The position numbers and the translations under genes are program-made. Shown in pieces: positions 49,698-57,940 of a stretch of DNA of 64,000 bases. Source of the stretch: Ensifer adhaerens. GTDB lineage: Bacteria; Pseudomonadota; Alphaproteobacteria; Rhizobiales; Rhizobiaceae. Where the stretch lies: contig NZ_JABEKT010000001.1 of assembly GCF_013283195.1 (NCBI RefSeq), positions 470,795 through 534,794 on the forward strand, read 5' to 3'. How positions within the stretch are numbered: position 1 is the stretch's first letter; every line of letters starts with the position of its first letter. The notes beneath the pieces are model-generated. The model did not search any database, was not told the DNA's origin, and was given only the letters and a program-made list of their open reading frames with translations.

Positions 49698-49715
49698 ATG
49701 ACAGCCGCATGACAA
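49698..49715 (-). promoter_or_regulatory. PHO box (PhoB site) upstream of orfA-pit
   Basis: On the - strand TTGTCAT-GCGG-CTGTCAT is a pair of 7-bp direct repeats with a 4-bp spacer, one mismatch from the PhoB consensus (CTGTCAT-N4-CTGTCAT). It ends 22 nt before the orfA ATG. In Sinorhizobium meliloti PhoB represses orfA-pit when phosphate is scarce, so a box overlapping the promoter start region fits repression. Confidence 0.8.
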
Positions 49716-49737
49716 TCCACGAACGGATATATGTGTG

Positions 49738-50382
49738 ATGCTGGCTTGGTTCCGCAAACTCCTTCCCCGCGAAGACCGCTTCTTTGATCTCTTCGCTCAC
49801 CATTCGCGCACCGTCGTCGGTGCCGCCGAAGCGCTCGAAAAGCTTCTGGCCGGTGGTAGCGACCTCGAAAAACATTGTGACCGCATCGTCGCGCTCGAGG
49901 ACGAGGCTGACAACATCACCCGCGACGTGCTTCTGGCCGTCCGCCGCTCCTTCATCACGCCGTTCGATCGCGGCGACATCAAGGATCTCATCCAGTCGAT
50001 GGACGATGCCATCGACATGATGCACAAGACGGTCAAGACGATCCGGCTGTTCGAACAGAAGACCTTCGATCCGGGCATGCAGGAAATGGGCGCCATCGTC
50101 GTTCAGGCGGCGCATCTGATCGCTGAGGCCATTCCGCTGCTCGATCGCATCGGCACCAACCATGGCCGGCTCATTGCCATTGCCGAAGAGATCACGCGCA
50201 TCGAAGGCCGGTCCGACGAGCTTCATGACCAGGGTCTGAAAGATCTCTTCCGCCGCCACGGCGCCAACAACGCGATGGCCTACATCATTGGCAGCGAGAT
50301 CTATGGCGAACTCGAAAAGGTCGTCGACCGCTTCGAGGATGTTGCCAACGAGGTCAGCGGCATCGTGATCGAGAACGTCTGA
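49738..50382 (+). CDS. DUF47/PhoU-like protein OrfA, partner of Pit
   Basis: A 214-aa all-helical protein resembling PhoU. Conserved segments are LALEDEADNITRDVL-like (LEDEADNITRDVL, about 53-65) and EGRSDELHDQGL (about 161-172), with paired acidic residues that bind metal in PhoU-type proteins. It overlaps the pit start by one base (TGATG). In S. meliloti the equivalent orfA is needed for Pit function. A GTG one codon upstream (49735) is an alternative start. Confidence 0.92.
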   Translation: MLAWFRKLLPREDRFFDLFAHHSRTVVGAAEALEKLLAGGSDLEKHCDRIVALEDEADNITRDVLLAVRRSFITPFDRGDIKDLIQSMDDAIDMMHKTVKTIRLFEQKTFDPGMQEMGAIVVQAAHLIAEAIPLLDRIGTNHGRLIAIAEEITRIEGRSDELHDQGLKDLFRRHGANNAMAYIIGSEIYGELEKVVDRFEDVANEVSGIVIENV

Positions 50383-51386
50383 TGGACGCGACGCTCGCCC
50401 TGCCGCTGCTTGTCGCGCTGATCGCGATTGCGCTGTTCTTCGACTTTCTCAACGGGCTGCATGACGCCGCCAACTCGATCGCGACGATCGTGTCAACCCG
50501 AGTGCTGCGGCCGCAATACGCGGTGCTTTGGGCGGCGTTCTTCAATTTCATCGCCTTCCTGTTTTTCGGCCTGCATGTGGCCGAGACGCTCGGAAAGGGC
50601 ATCATCGATCCCAGCATCGTTACGCCGCTGGTGATCTTCGCGGCGCTGATGGGCGCGATCTTCTGGAACATTGCGACCTGGATCTTCGGCATCCCGTCGA
50701 GCTCCTCGCATGCGCTGATCGGCGGTCTCGTCGGTGCCGGCCTGGCGCGCACCGGCGGTGACGCCATCGTCTGGACGGGCCTCCTCAAGACCGTTGGCGC
50801 CATCTTCATGTCGCCGATGATCGGCTTCTTCCTGGCGCTCCTGTTGATCCTCATCGTCTCATGGATATTCGTGCGCCAGACGCCGTTTGCCGTCGACCGC
50901 AAGTTCCGGGTGTTGCAGTTCATCTCGGCCTCGCTCTATTCGCTCGGCCATGGCGGCAACGACGCGCAGAAGACCATGGGCATCATCGCCGTGCTCCTGT
51001 TCTCTCAGGGCTATCTCGGTTCGGAGTTCTACGTGCCGTTCTGGGTAGTGATCACCTGCCAGGCGGCAATCGCTCTCGGCACGCTGTTCGGCGGTTGGCG
51101 CATCGTGCACACGATGGGTTCGAAGATCACCAAGCTCAATCCGATGCAAGGCTTCTGCGCGGAAACCGGCGGTGCCATCACGCTGTTTGCCGCCACCTGG
51201 CTCGGCATTCCGGTATCGACGACCCACACCATCACCGGTGCCATCATCGGCGTGGGCGCGGCCAAGCGCGTGTCTGCGGTGCGGTGGGGCCTTGCCGGCA
51301 ACATCGTCATCGCCTGGTTCGTGACCATGCCGGCCGCTGCGGCTATCTCGGCGCTCACCTACTTTGCAGTCGCCCTGTTCCTCTGA
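50382..51386 (+). CDS. pit: Low-affinity inorganic phosphate transporter Pit
   Basis: A 334-aa PiT-family membrane symporter for phosphate (often as metal phosphate). The two family signatures are GLHDAANSIATIVSTRVL (about 26-43) and the inverted copy GIPVSTTHTITGAIIGVGAAKR (second half); GHGGNDAQKTMGI lies between. About nine helices are visible. It forms a two-gene operon with orfA under a PHO box. It is the housekeeping phosphate route when phosphate is plentiful. Confidence 0.95.
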   Translation: MDATLALPLLVALIAIALFFDFLNGLHDAANSIATIVSTRVLRPQYAVLWAAFFNFIAFLFFGLHVAETLGKGIIDPSIVTPLVIFAALMGAIFWNIATWIFGIPSSSSHALIGGLVGAGLARTGGDAIVWTGLLKTVGAIFMSPMIGFFLALLLILIVSWIFVRQTPFAVDRKFRVLQFISASLYSLGHGGNDAQKTMGIIAVLLFSQGYLGSEFYVPFWVVITCQAAIALGTLFGGWRIVHTMGSKITKLNPMQGFCAETGGAITLFAATWLGIPVSTTHTITGAIIGVGAAKRVSAVRWGLAGNIVIAWFVTMPAAAAISALTYFAVALFL

Positions 51387-51392
51387 GTTCAT

Positions 51393-51419
51393 CCGCCTCC
51401 GGCACATTGCCGGGGGCGG
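51393..51419. terminator. GC-rich hairpin between pit and the serine hydrolase gene
   Basis: CCGCCTCCGGC and GCCGGGGGCGG form an 11-bp stem (one G-U pair) around a 5-nt loop between convergent genes. No T run, so it is at best a weak or Rho-assisted terminator. Confidence 0.45.
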
Positions 51420-51441
51420 CCCCCTCTGAATTCGAGACGCG

Positions 51442-52830
51442 TCAGCCCCCGACGCGCGCGGCCGGGCTATCCTGGCCATTTTGATGCAGCGTCAGGCTTG
51501 CGGCGCGCGCGCCCGCTGGGACCTCGAAGGTCATCTGCGCATCGACCGACCTTGCAAAGAAGCGATGTTCCGCCTCGGCGAAAATTTCGATCGGTCCCTG
51601 GCCCGTTGCCTGCGTAAACAACCGGTTGCCATCCCGAAAAACCGTCAGATCGAAACCGGGCGCCAGCCGATAGGTGCCGACATAGGCGTCGTAGGTTGCC
51701 GGGTCGGCGGAGATGGCGACCCGCTGAACCGGGGCGGGTGCGAGCGACCTCTCGCGATCGAGCAGATGCACGCCGATGTCATCGACGCCGACTTCCGTCG
51801 AGGTGTTCGACAGGACCACGACGCCGACGCCAGTCGACGGTCGGAAGCCGACGAACGATCGGTAGCCGCCGGTGCCGCCATTGTGCCAGACGATCTGCCT
51901 TTCGCCGGAGCCGGAGATAACCCAGCCGAGTGCCTGCTCTTCGCTGCCGTCGCCAAGCGGCTTCCGCGTCGCAATCATCGTGGCAAACGCAGGCGCAAGG
52001 GATGAGGGCTTCTTGCCCATCGCCGCCTGCAGGAAGGTCAGAAGATCGTTGGTGGTCGAGCGCAGTGCGCCTGCCCCTGGCAGCGCGCCGAGATCCCAAT
52101 CGCTTGTCGGCTCCAGGCCAGCATCGTGCCCTGTTGCGCGCCGCCCCTCCCATTCGGGACGCGCGGTGATCGCGGTATCGGCCATGCCGAGCGGAATTGC
52201 GATGCGCTCCCTGACGAGCGCCTCGTAGGACTGGCCCGACTGTAACGCGAGCACATGGCCAAGCAGGCCATAACCGAGGTTGGAATACGCGTGCTCACCG
52301 CCGGGTTGTCGGGTCGGCTGGTGACTGGAAAGGAAGGCGTAAAGCTTGGCGACGCCATAGTCGGCATAGGGATCGTTATCGTCGGCCGGCATCAGATTGT
52401 CCGGCAATCGCGGCAGGCCGGACATGTGCATCGCCAGATGTTCAAGCGTGATCGGCTTGCCATCGGCTGCTTGCCTCAGGACAACGCTTTCCGGCAGCAG
52501 CTGCGAAACCGGTGTGTCGAGCTGGACACCGCCGCGTTCGGCCATGTCGGCAAGCGCGAGTGCAGTGAAGACCTTGGTCACCGAGCCGATCTCGAACACG
52601 GTGTTGCCATCGAGCGGGCGCGGGTCGTCCTTCTCCAGTCGGCCGTGCGCGACGACCCGTTGTCCGGCCGCATCGATAATGCCGACGACGATGCCGACCG
52701 ACTGTTTCTGCTCGTCGATACGCGCGGTCAATATTTCCAGGATTTCGTCATCGGTTGCGGAGATAGGGGCTGCCTGGGCGGCTGTGCCGAGCGTCATGAT
52801 GGTGATCCAGTTGAGGAGGAGGTGCCGCAT
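51442..52830 (-). CDS. Secreted serine hydrolase, class C beta-lactamase-like
   Basis: A 462-aa periplasmic or secreted hydrolase. A signal peptide ends at AQA|AP (about 20-21). Catalytic S83-V-T-K86 and Y182-S-N184 match the class C/DD-peptidase motifs, and HNGGTGG replaces the KTG box, which favours an esterase or peptidase over a true AmpC. A C-terminal domain of about 100 residues follows the catalytic part. No ampR-like gene is adjacent; the next gene upstream is an unrelated LysR. Confidence 0.87.
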   Translation of the reverse strand: MRHLLLNWITIMTLGTAAQAAPISATDDEILEILTARIDEQKQSVGIVVGIIDAAGQRVVAHGRLEKDDPRPLDGNTVFEIGSVTKVFTALALADMAERGGVQLDTPVSQLLPESVVLRQAADGKPITLEHLAMHMSGLPRLPDNLMPADDNDPYADYGVAKLYAFLSSHQPTRQPGGEHAYSNLGYGLLGHVLALQSGQSYEALVRERIAIPLGMADTAITARPEWEGRRATGHDAGLEPTSDWDLGALPGAGALRSTTNDLLTFLQAAMGKKPSSLAPAFATMIATRKPLGDGSEEQALGWVISGSGERQIVWHNGGTGGYRSFVGFRPSTGVGVVVLSNTSTEVGVDDIGVHLLDRERSLAPAPVQRVAISADPATYDAYVGTYRLAPGFDLTVFRDGNRLFTQATGQGPIEIFAEAEHRFFARSVDAQMTFEVPAGARAASLTLHQNGQDSPAARVGG

Positions 52831-52977
52831 GGAGGGGAGATAAGCATTCCATTTTCGGTTGCAAGACGCATTCGGCGCATACCAACCCTCGATAGTCGAG
52901 ACCTGGTCAAGACTTGGTCGAGGTATCGCAGACTGTGGGGCCGGGGCCGAGCTGTTGCGCCTGAAATGCCCGGTGGC

Positions 52978-53877
52978 TTATGGATCCCAGTGCGGTGGAT
53001 CGCCAAAAGCCTTCTTCAGGTGCTCGGCGATTGCCTTTAGTTTCGCCGAGGATCGCCGACCCTCGGGGTGGGCCATGTAGATGAACTCCGGTTCGGGGCG
53101 AAACCCGATATCGATCTCGCGCAAACGGCCTTCACGCACGGCGGGACCGCAGAGGAAGGCCGGCAATAGCGCGATGCCGAGCCCGGCGACGGCGGCATCG
53201 TGGATCATGTCGCCGTTGTTGATCCGGAGCGCCATGCGGGCGCGGATGACGGTCGAGCCGCCCGGCCCCTCGAACCGCCAGTCGGAGGCGCCGCGGTTGG
53301 TGTAGAAGATGCCGCGATGGTCGTTGAGTTCGGCTAGCGAGGCCGGCGTGCCGTGGCGGCCGAGGTATTCGGGCGAGGCGACCAGCAGGCGCCGGCTCTT
53401 GGCGAGTTTCCACACGACCAGCCGTGAATCGGCGATGACCCCGTGACGAACGATCGCGTCAAAGCCCTCCGAGGCGACGTCGATCCGACGGTCGTCGAGA
53501 TCGAGCGTCAGTTCGATCTCGGGATGTGCCGCCAGAAACGGATAAAGCGCCGGTCCGAGATGCAGATGCCCGAAGCTGACGGGCGCGGCGATCCGGAGCG
53601 GTCCCGTCAGTGTTCCCCTGCGCTCGGCCAGATCGCTGGCGGCGGCCTGAACCTCGCTGACGATCCGTACGGCACGCTCGCGAAAAGCGATGCCGTCCTC
53701 GGTCAGCGTCAGCTTGCGCGTGGTGCGATGCAGGAGCGTTGCGTTCAGGCTGCGTTCCAGGTCGGAAACCCGTTCACTGATCACCGATTTCGACAACCTC
53801 AGCCGACGCGCCGCCTCGCTGATCGAGCCGGCTTCCGCAACCGCGACAAACGCGGCGATTCCTTCGATTTTCAGCAT
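52978..53877 (-). CDS. LysR-family transcriptional regulator
   Basis: A 299-aa regulator. The N-terminal winged helix has GSISEAARRLRLSKSVISERV (shortened here to its core AARRLRLSKSVISERV) at about 17-38, and the C-terminal substrate-binding domain starts near residue 90. It belongs to the common proteobacterial group that is divergent from an oxidoreductase gene. It shares a 142-nt control region with the SDR gene and probably regulates it; the inducer is unknown. Confidence 0.9.
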   Translation of the reverse strand: MLKIEGIAAFVAVAEAGSISEAARRLRLSKSVISERVSDLERSLNATLLHRTTRKLTLTEDGIAFRERAVRIVSEVQAAASDLAERRGTLTGPLRIAAPVSFGHLHLGPALYPFLAAHPEIELTLDLDDRRIDVASEGFDAIVRHGVIADSRLVVWKLAKSRRLLVASPEYLGRHGTPASLAELNDHRGIFYTNRGASDWRFEGPGGSTVIRARMALRINNGDMIHDAAVAGLGIALLPAFLCGPAVREGRLREIDIGFRPEPEFIYMAHPEGRRSSAKLKAIAEHLKKAFGDPPHWDP

Positions 53878-54019
53878 CGTTCGGCTTTCCCGAATTCGAG
53901 TTCCATCATTGGCAGACTAATCCGAACGGAAATCTTCGGCCATATCTATCGGCATCGAAGGACAGCGGTCGATGCAAAGGCGATCGGTCCGAAACCAACG
54001 CAACGAAAGGAAATCCATC

Positions 54020-54769
54020 ATGACACGCTTGCAGAACAAGACCGCGCTCATCACCGGTGGCACCAGCGGCATCGGCCTGGAGACGGCGCGGCAGTTCATC
54101 GCCGAAGGCGCACGCGTCGCCGTGACCGGCACCAACCCGAAGAACATCACCGAGGCACGCAAAGTGCTCGGCGAAGGCGCTCTTGTCATCGAGGCCGATG
54201 CCGGAAACGCTGCCAGCCAGGCCGCTGTTGCGGAGCAGGTCAAGGCCGCCTTCGGCCATCTCGACATTCTCTTCGTCAATGCCGGCATCGCCAAGCTCCA
54301 GCCGATCGAAAACTGGGACGAAGCGAGCTTCGACCGGTCGCTCGATATCAATGTCAAAGGCCCGTTCTTCCTGATCCAGGCGCTGTTGCCGATCTTTTCG
54401 AAGCCGGCCTCGATCGTGCTCAACACCTCGATCAATGCGCACATCGGCATGCCGACCTCCAGCGTCTATGCGCTCAGCAAGGCGGCCTTGCTTTCGCTTG
54501 CCAAGACCCTTTCCGGTGAACTGATCGGCCGCGGCATTCGCGTCAATGCCGTCAGCCCCGGCCCGATCAGGACGCCGTTGCATGATGGCCACGGCGCGAC
54601 GCCGGCGGAAAACAAGGAGATTGTCGCATCGATCGCCGCACAGATCCCACTCGGCCGTTTCGGCGACGCAAGCGAGATCGCCAAGGCAGTCGTCTTCCTC
54701 GCCTCCGACGAGGCCGCGTTTACCGTCGGTGCCGAGCTGATCATCGACGGTGGCATGGCCACGCTCTGA
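54020..54769 (+). CDS. Short-chain dehydrogenase/reductase (SDR)
   Basis: A 249-aa classical SDR. The cofactor motif is TGGTSGIG (12-19), NAG lies near 87-89, and the catalytic triad is S137, Y150 and K154. DAGNAAS after the second strand and the lack of a clear NADP-specific basic pair leave the cofactor open. The C terminus FTVGAELIIDGGMA is standard. ATG 54020 has GAAAGGAAATC upstream. It is divergent from the LysR gene, its likely regulator. Confidence 0.92.
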   Translation: MTRLQNKTALITGGTSGIGLETARQFIAEGARVAVTGTNPKNITEARKVLGEGALVIEADAGNAASQAAVAEQVKAAFGHLDILFVNAGIAKLQPIENWDEASFDRSLDINVKGPFFLIQALLPIFSKPASIVLNTSINAHIGMPTSSVYALSKAALLSLAKTLSGELIGRGIRVNAVSPGPIRTPLHDGHGATPAENKEIVASIAAQIPLGRFGDASEIAKAVVFLASDEAAFTVGAELIIDGGMATL

Positions 54770-54780
54770 TATTGCTTGCC

Positions 54781-54813
54781 GCCGCCGCCCGCCGTTCGGC
54801 GCCGGGCGGCGGC
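54781..54813 (+). terminator. GC-rich hairpin after the SDR gene
   Basis: GCCGCCGCCCG and CGGGCGGCGGC form a perfect 11-bp stem around an 11-nt loop, 11 nt after the stop codon. A T-rich stretch follows only about 45 nt later, so termination may need Rho. Confidence 0.55.
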
Positions 54814-54937
54814 GACCGCGCCGCCTCCGGCGTTGGCATTGGTCGCCGAGAAGAGTATATTTTTTCGTTCTAATAAATCGTCGTGCATTGGAAGAGAATG
54901 AGGCAAATCCCACACCGATCAGATCCGGGAGGAGACG

Positions 54938-55573
54938 ATGTCGAGTGTCAGATGGACCATAAAGGGCCGGGAATTCATTCACTGCAATTGCGCCTATGGC
55001 TGCCCCTGCCAGTTCAACGCGCTGCCGACCCACGGCAATTGCTGCGCCGTCGGCGGGATCGAGATCGAGACCGGCCATCACGGCGAAACGCGGCTCGACG
55101 GCTTGCGATGCGGACTGATCGCGGCCTGGCCGGGCGCAATTCACGAGGGCAAAGGAGCGGTCGTGCCGATCGTCGATATCCGCGCCACTCCGGCGCAACG
55201 GGAGTCGTTGCTGCGCATCATGAGCGGCCAGGATACCGAGCCAGGAGCGACCTTCTTCCAGGTGTTTGCCACCACATTTGAAACCTTTCACGACCCGGTC
55301 TTTGCCGAAATCGATTTCGATGTCGACGTGAGCGCCCGCACAGCACGGCTGAACGTTCCCGGCTGGATCGTCGCGCGCGGCGAGCCGATCCTGAACCCGG
55401 TGACGGGGAGCCCGCATCAGGCGCGCATCAACCTGCCGAAGGGCTTCGAATACGATATCTGCGAAGTCGGGCGCGGCTGGGCCGATACCAAAGGGCCGTT
55501 GGCGCTGTCGATCCCGGATTCGCACGCCCATTTTGCCAGCATGCATCTGACTGAAAGCGGCGTGGTGCACTGA
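54938..55573 (+). CDS. DUF1326 protein, Cys-rich, function unknown
   Basis: A 211-aa soluble protein of the DUF1326 family. The N terminus carries a dense Cys cluster, HCNCAYGCPCQF (about 16-27), then NCC near residue 35-36, which looks like a metal or redox site. The rest is beta-rich without catalytic motifs I recognise. No signal peptide. It lies 5 nt before a DUF2182 membrane protein gene, and the two are commonly neighbours, so they probably act together. GGGAGGAGACG is a strong ribosome site. Confidence 0.85.
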   Translation: MSSVRWTIKGREFIHCNCAYGCPCQFNALPTHGNCCAVGGIEIETGHHGETRLDGLRCGLIAAWPGAIHEGKGAVVPIVDIRATPAQRESLLRIMSGQDTEPGATFFQVFATTFETFHDPVFAEIDFDVDVSARTARLNVPGWIVARGEPILNPVTGSPHQARINLPKGFEYDICEVGRGWADTKGPLALSIPDSHAHFASMHLTESGVVH

Positions 55574-55578
55574 CTGTT

Positions 55579-56433
55579 ATGGCCGACACCCCGCTCGAAA
55601 CGCTTCTTAGGCGCGACCGGGTGATCGTCGCGTTCTCGCTGCTGGCCCTGACCGGGATTACTTGGCTCTATATCCTCTGGTTGGCAGTGGGAATGGATAG
55701 CATGGCCGTCATCCCCGCCTCGGGCGATGGCATGAGCACGGGCATGGCCATGGATATGGACATGACGGCGGATGCAATGGCGCCGATGGGCGATACGACC
55801 CTCCGCCCGTGGCGTGCTTCGACATTCGCCTATGCCTTCGTCATGTGGGCGGTGATGATGATCGGCATGATGACGCCTTCGGCGGCGCCGATGATCCTGC
55901 TCTATGCCCGTGTCGGGCGGCAGGCGGCGCGTGACAACAAGCCATTTGCCGCCACCGGCTTCTTTGCCGGCGGCTATCTTTCCGCCTGGACTCTGTTTGC
56001 CGCCCTCGCAACATCAGGGCAATGGCTGCTGGAGGAAGCGCTGCTGCTGACGCCGATGCTGGCGAGCGCCAGCCGCGGTCTGAGCGCTGTCATCCTGATT
56101 TCGGTCGGGCTTTTTCAATGGACGCCGCTGAAGGACGCCTGCCTGAGGCAGTGCCAGGCACCGTTCCTGTTCATCCAGAACCATGGCGGCTTTCGCCGCG
56201 ATGCCGGCGGTGCCTGCCGGCTCGGTCTGCTGCACGGTCTTTATTGTGTCGGTTGCTGCTGGGCGCTGATGGCGCTCTTGTTCATCGGCGGGGTGATGAA
56301 CGTCCTGTGGATCGCGGCGATCGCCATTTTCGTCCTTGCCGAAAAGATCGTGCCGGGCGGCCGGCTGTTGTCGCGCATCGCAGGCGCCCTGATCGTCATG
56401 GCCGGGCTGTGGCAGCTCGCGGCCATGACGTGA
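55579..56433 (+). CDS. DUF2182 predicted metal-binding membrane protein
   Basis: A 284-aa polytopic membrane protein. After the first helix (about 15-37) there is a periplasmic or loop segment with about nine Met in some 35 residues (GMSTGMAMDMDMTADAM and flanks, about 54-74). Further conserved parts are WAVMMIGMMTPSAAPM (about 93-108) and HGLYCVGCCWALM (about 219-231). Met-rich and Cys motifs suggest binding of Cu(I) or another soft metal. Six to seven helices in all. It forms a pair with the DUF1326 gene. Metal binding is inferred; no member is known to me to be characterised. Confidence 0.83.
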   Translation: MADTPLETLLRRDRVIVAFSLLALTGITWLYILWLAVGMDSMAVIPASGDGMSTGMAMDMDMTADAMAPMGDTTLRPWRASTFAYAFVMWAVMMIGMMTPSAAPMILLYARVGRQAARDNKPFAATGFFAGGYLSAWTLFAALATSGQWLLEEALLLTPMLASASRGLSAVILISVGLFQWTPLKDACLRQCQAPFLFIQNHGGFRRDAGGACRLGLLHGLYCVGCCWALMALLFIGGVMNVLWIAAIAIFVLAEKIVPGGRLLSRIAGALIVMAGLWQLAAMT

Positions 56434-56447
56434 TCTTTAGAGGCAGC

Positions 56448-56470
56448 CGCTGAGCGTCAGTCGCTCAGCG
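56448..56470. terminator. Hairpin at the dnaJ stop codon between convergent genes
   Basis: CGCTGAGCG and CGCTCAGCG form a perfect 9-bp stem with a 5-nt loop. The stem includes the end of dnaJ. There is no T run on either side, so termination strength is doubtful. Confidence 0.45.
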
Positions 56471-57593
56471 TGTCGAAGAAGTCCTTCATCCGGGCAAAGA
56501 AGCCGGCGGATTCCGGGTTGTTGTCCTTCGACGAGATCTGCTCGAATTCCTGCAGCAGCTCGCGCTGGCGCTTGGTCAGCTTCTGCGGGGTTTCGATCTG
56601 CATCTGGATGTAGAGATCGCCGGTCTGGCTGGAGCGCAGCACCGGCATGCCCTTGCCCTTCAGGCGGAACTGCTTGCCGGCCTGGGTGCCTTCCGGCACC
56701 GTCACGCGCGACTTGGTGCCGTCGAGCGTGGTGACGTCGAACTTGCCGCCGAGGGCTGCCGTCGTCATGGAGATCGGCACGCTGCAATAGAGATCGGCGC
56801 CATCGCGCTGGTAGAACTCATGCGGCTTGACCGAGAGGAAGATGTAGAGGTCACCGGCCGGCCCGCCACGCACACCTGCTTCCCCTTCGCCGGAGAGGCG
56901 AATGCGGGTGCCGTCTTCGATGCCGGCCGGGATGTTGACGGAGAGCGTGCGCTCTTCGGTGACGCGGCCATGGCCGTGGCACTTGGTGCAGGGGTCGGTG
57001 ATCGTCTGGCCGCGGCCGCCGCAGGTCGGGCAGGTGCGTTCGATCGAGAAGAAGCCTTGAGCGGCGCGCACACGGCCGGAGCCCTGACAGGTGCCGCAGG
57101 TTTTCGGGCTGGTGCCGGGCTTGGCGCCGGAGCCGGTGCAGACGTCGCAGGTGATCGAGGTCGGGACCCGGATCTGCGCGGTCTTGCCGGAATAGGCCTC
57201 TTCCAGCGAGATTTCCATGTTGTAGCGCAGATCGGCGCCGCGCTCGCGGCCACCCGATGAACGCCGCTGGCGTCCGCCACCCATCATCTCGCCAAAGATG
57301 TCTTCGAAGATGTCGGAGAACCCGCCGGCACCGCCGGCACCACCGCCGAAGCCGTTGCCCATGCCGCCCTGCTCGAAGGCTGCGTGGCCATAGCGATCAT
57401 AGGCCGCGCGCTTCTGCGGGTCCTTGAGCGTCTCGTAGGCTTCGTTGATTTCCTTGAAGGTCTTTTCCGAGGCGGCGTCGCCGGGGTTCTTGTCCGGATG
57501 ATACTTCATCGCCAGTTTGCGGAAGGCGCTCTTCAGCTCCTTCTCATCCGCGGTCTTGGCAACGCCAAGCGTTTCGTAAAGATCACGTTTCAT
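56457..57593 (-). CDS. dnaJ: Chaperone protein DnaJ
   Basis: A 378-aa type I Hsp40 co-chaperone that delivers substrates to DnaK and stimulates its ATPase. The J domain has H32-P-D34, followed by a Gly/Phe-rich linker (about 75-110) and four CxxCxGxG zinc repeats (about 149-215), then the substrate-binding beta domains. All parts are intact. It lies downstream of dnaK but 347 nt away, with a terminator in between, so at least part of its expression needs its own promoter. Confidence 0.97.
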   Translation of the reverse strand: MKRDLYETLGVAKTADEKELKSAFRKLAMKYHPDKNPGDAASEKTFKEINEAYETLKDPQKRAAYDRYGHAAFEQGGMGNGFGGGAGGAGGFSDIFEDIFGEMMGGGRQRRSSGGRERGADLRYNMEISLEEAYSGKTAQIRVPTSITCDVCTGSGAKPGTSPKTCGTCQGSGRVRAAQGFFSIERTCPTCGGRGQTITDPCTKCHGHGRVTEERTLSVNIPAGIEDGTRIRLSGEGEAGVRGGPAGDLYIFLSVKPHEFYQRDGADLYCSVPISMTTAALGGKFDVTTLDGTKSRVTVPEGTQAGKQFRLKGKGMPVLRSSQTGDLYIQMQIETPQKLTKRQRELLQEFEQISSKDNNPESAGFFARMKDFFDTLSD

Positions 57594-57891
57594 TCTTCAA
57601 AGATTGTCCTGTTGACAAGGCGTGCCAGCGCGGGGGCCCGGCGGCTGCCTGGTTACCTTGCCACAGGATTTAGTAAACCTTGAAGCGCGATACCATAGCC
57701 CATCGAGCTGCAGATGCGGTTTTTTGTCGGAAAAATGACGTTTCTGCCGGTCTTGCGCCTCGCTGGCGCCGCTCGTTGCCATTCCAGCCCACGACGTTGT
57801 CCCATGGCGGCCGTCTCAGAGGCGTGGGTCCAGTGCCGCCCGCCCGTGAAAAAGCCGTTCGACGCGAGCCTGCGGGGGTATAAAGAGCAAC
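57594..57891. other. Spacer between dnaJ and the dnaK terminator, no gene found
   Basis: About 300 nt with no convincing coding frame on either strand. It should contain a dnaJ promoter on the - strand. I could not find a clear heat-shock or sigma-70 match, nor a hairpin suggesting a small RNA. Confidence 0.5.
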
Positions 57892-57921
57892 AAAAAAGCC
57901 CGGGTCACCCCGGGCTTTTTC
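57892..57921 (-). terminator. Rho-independent terminator of dnaK
   Basis: AAAAAAGCCCGGG and CCCGGGCTTTTT form a strong symmetric hairpin with a 5-nt loop, 20 nt after the dnaK stop. The A run becomes the T tail on the - strand. Confidence 0.9.
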
Positions 57922-57940
57922 GTCTCTAGCAGAGAGCGAC

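Noticed and set aside
54770-54937. sRNA gene in the SDR-DUF1326 spacer
   Set aside because: Strong GC hairpins are present, but no promoter of good quality precedes them and no T-tailed terminator follows.
57680-57883. Open frame of 67 codons in the dnaK-dnaJ spacer
   Set aside because: No ribosome site, Arg-rich shadow-like composition, and a rival frame of similar length overlaps it.
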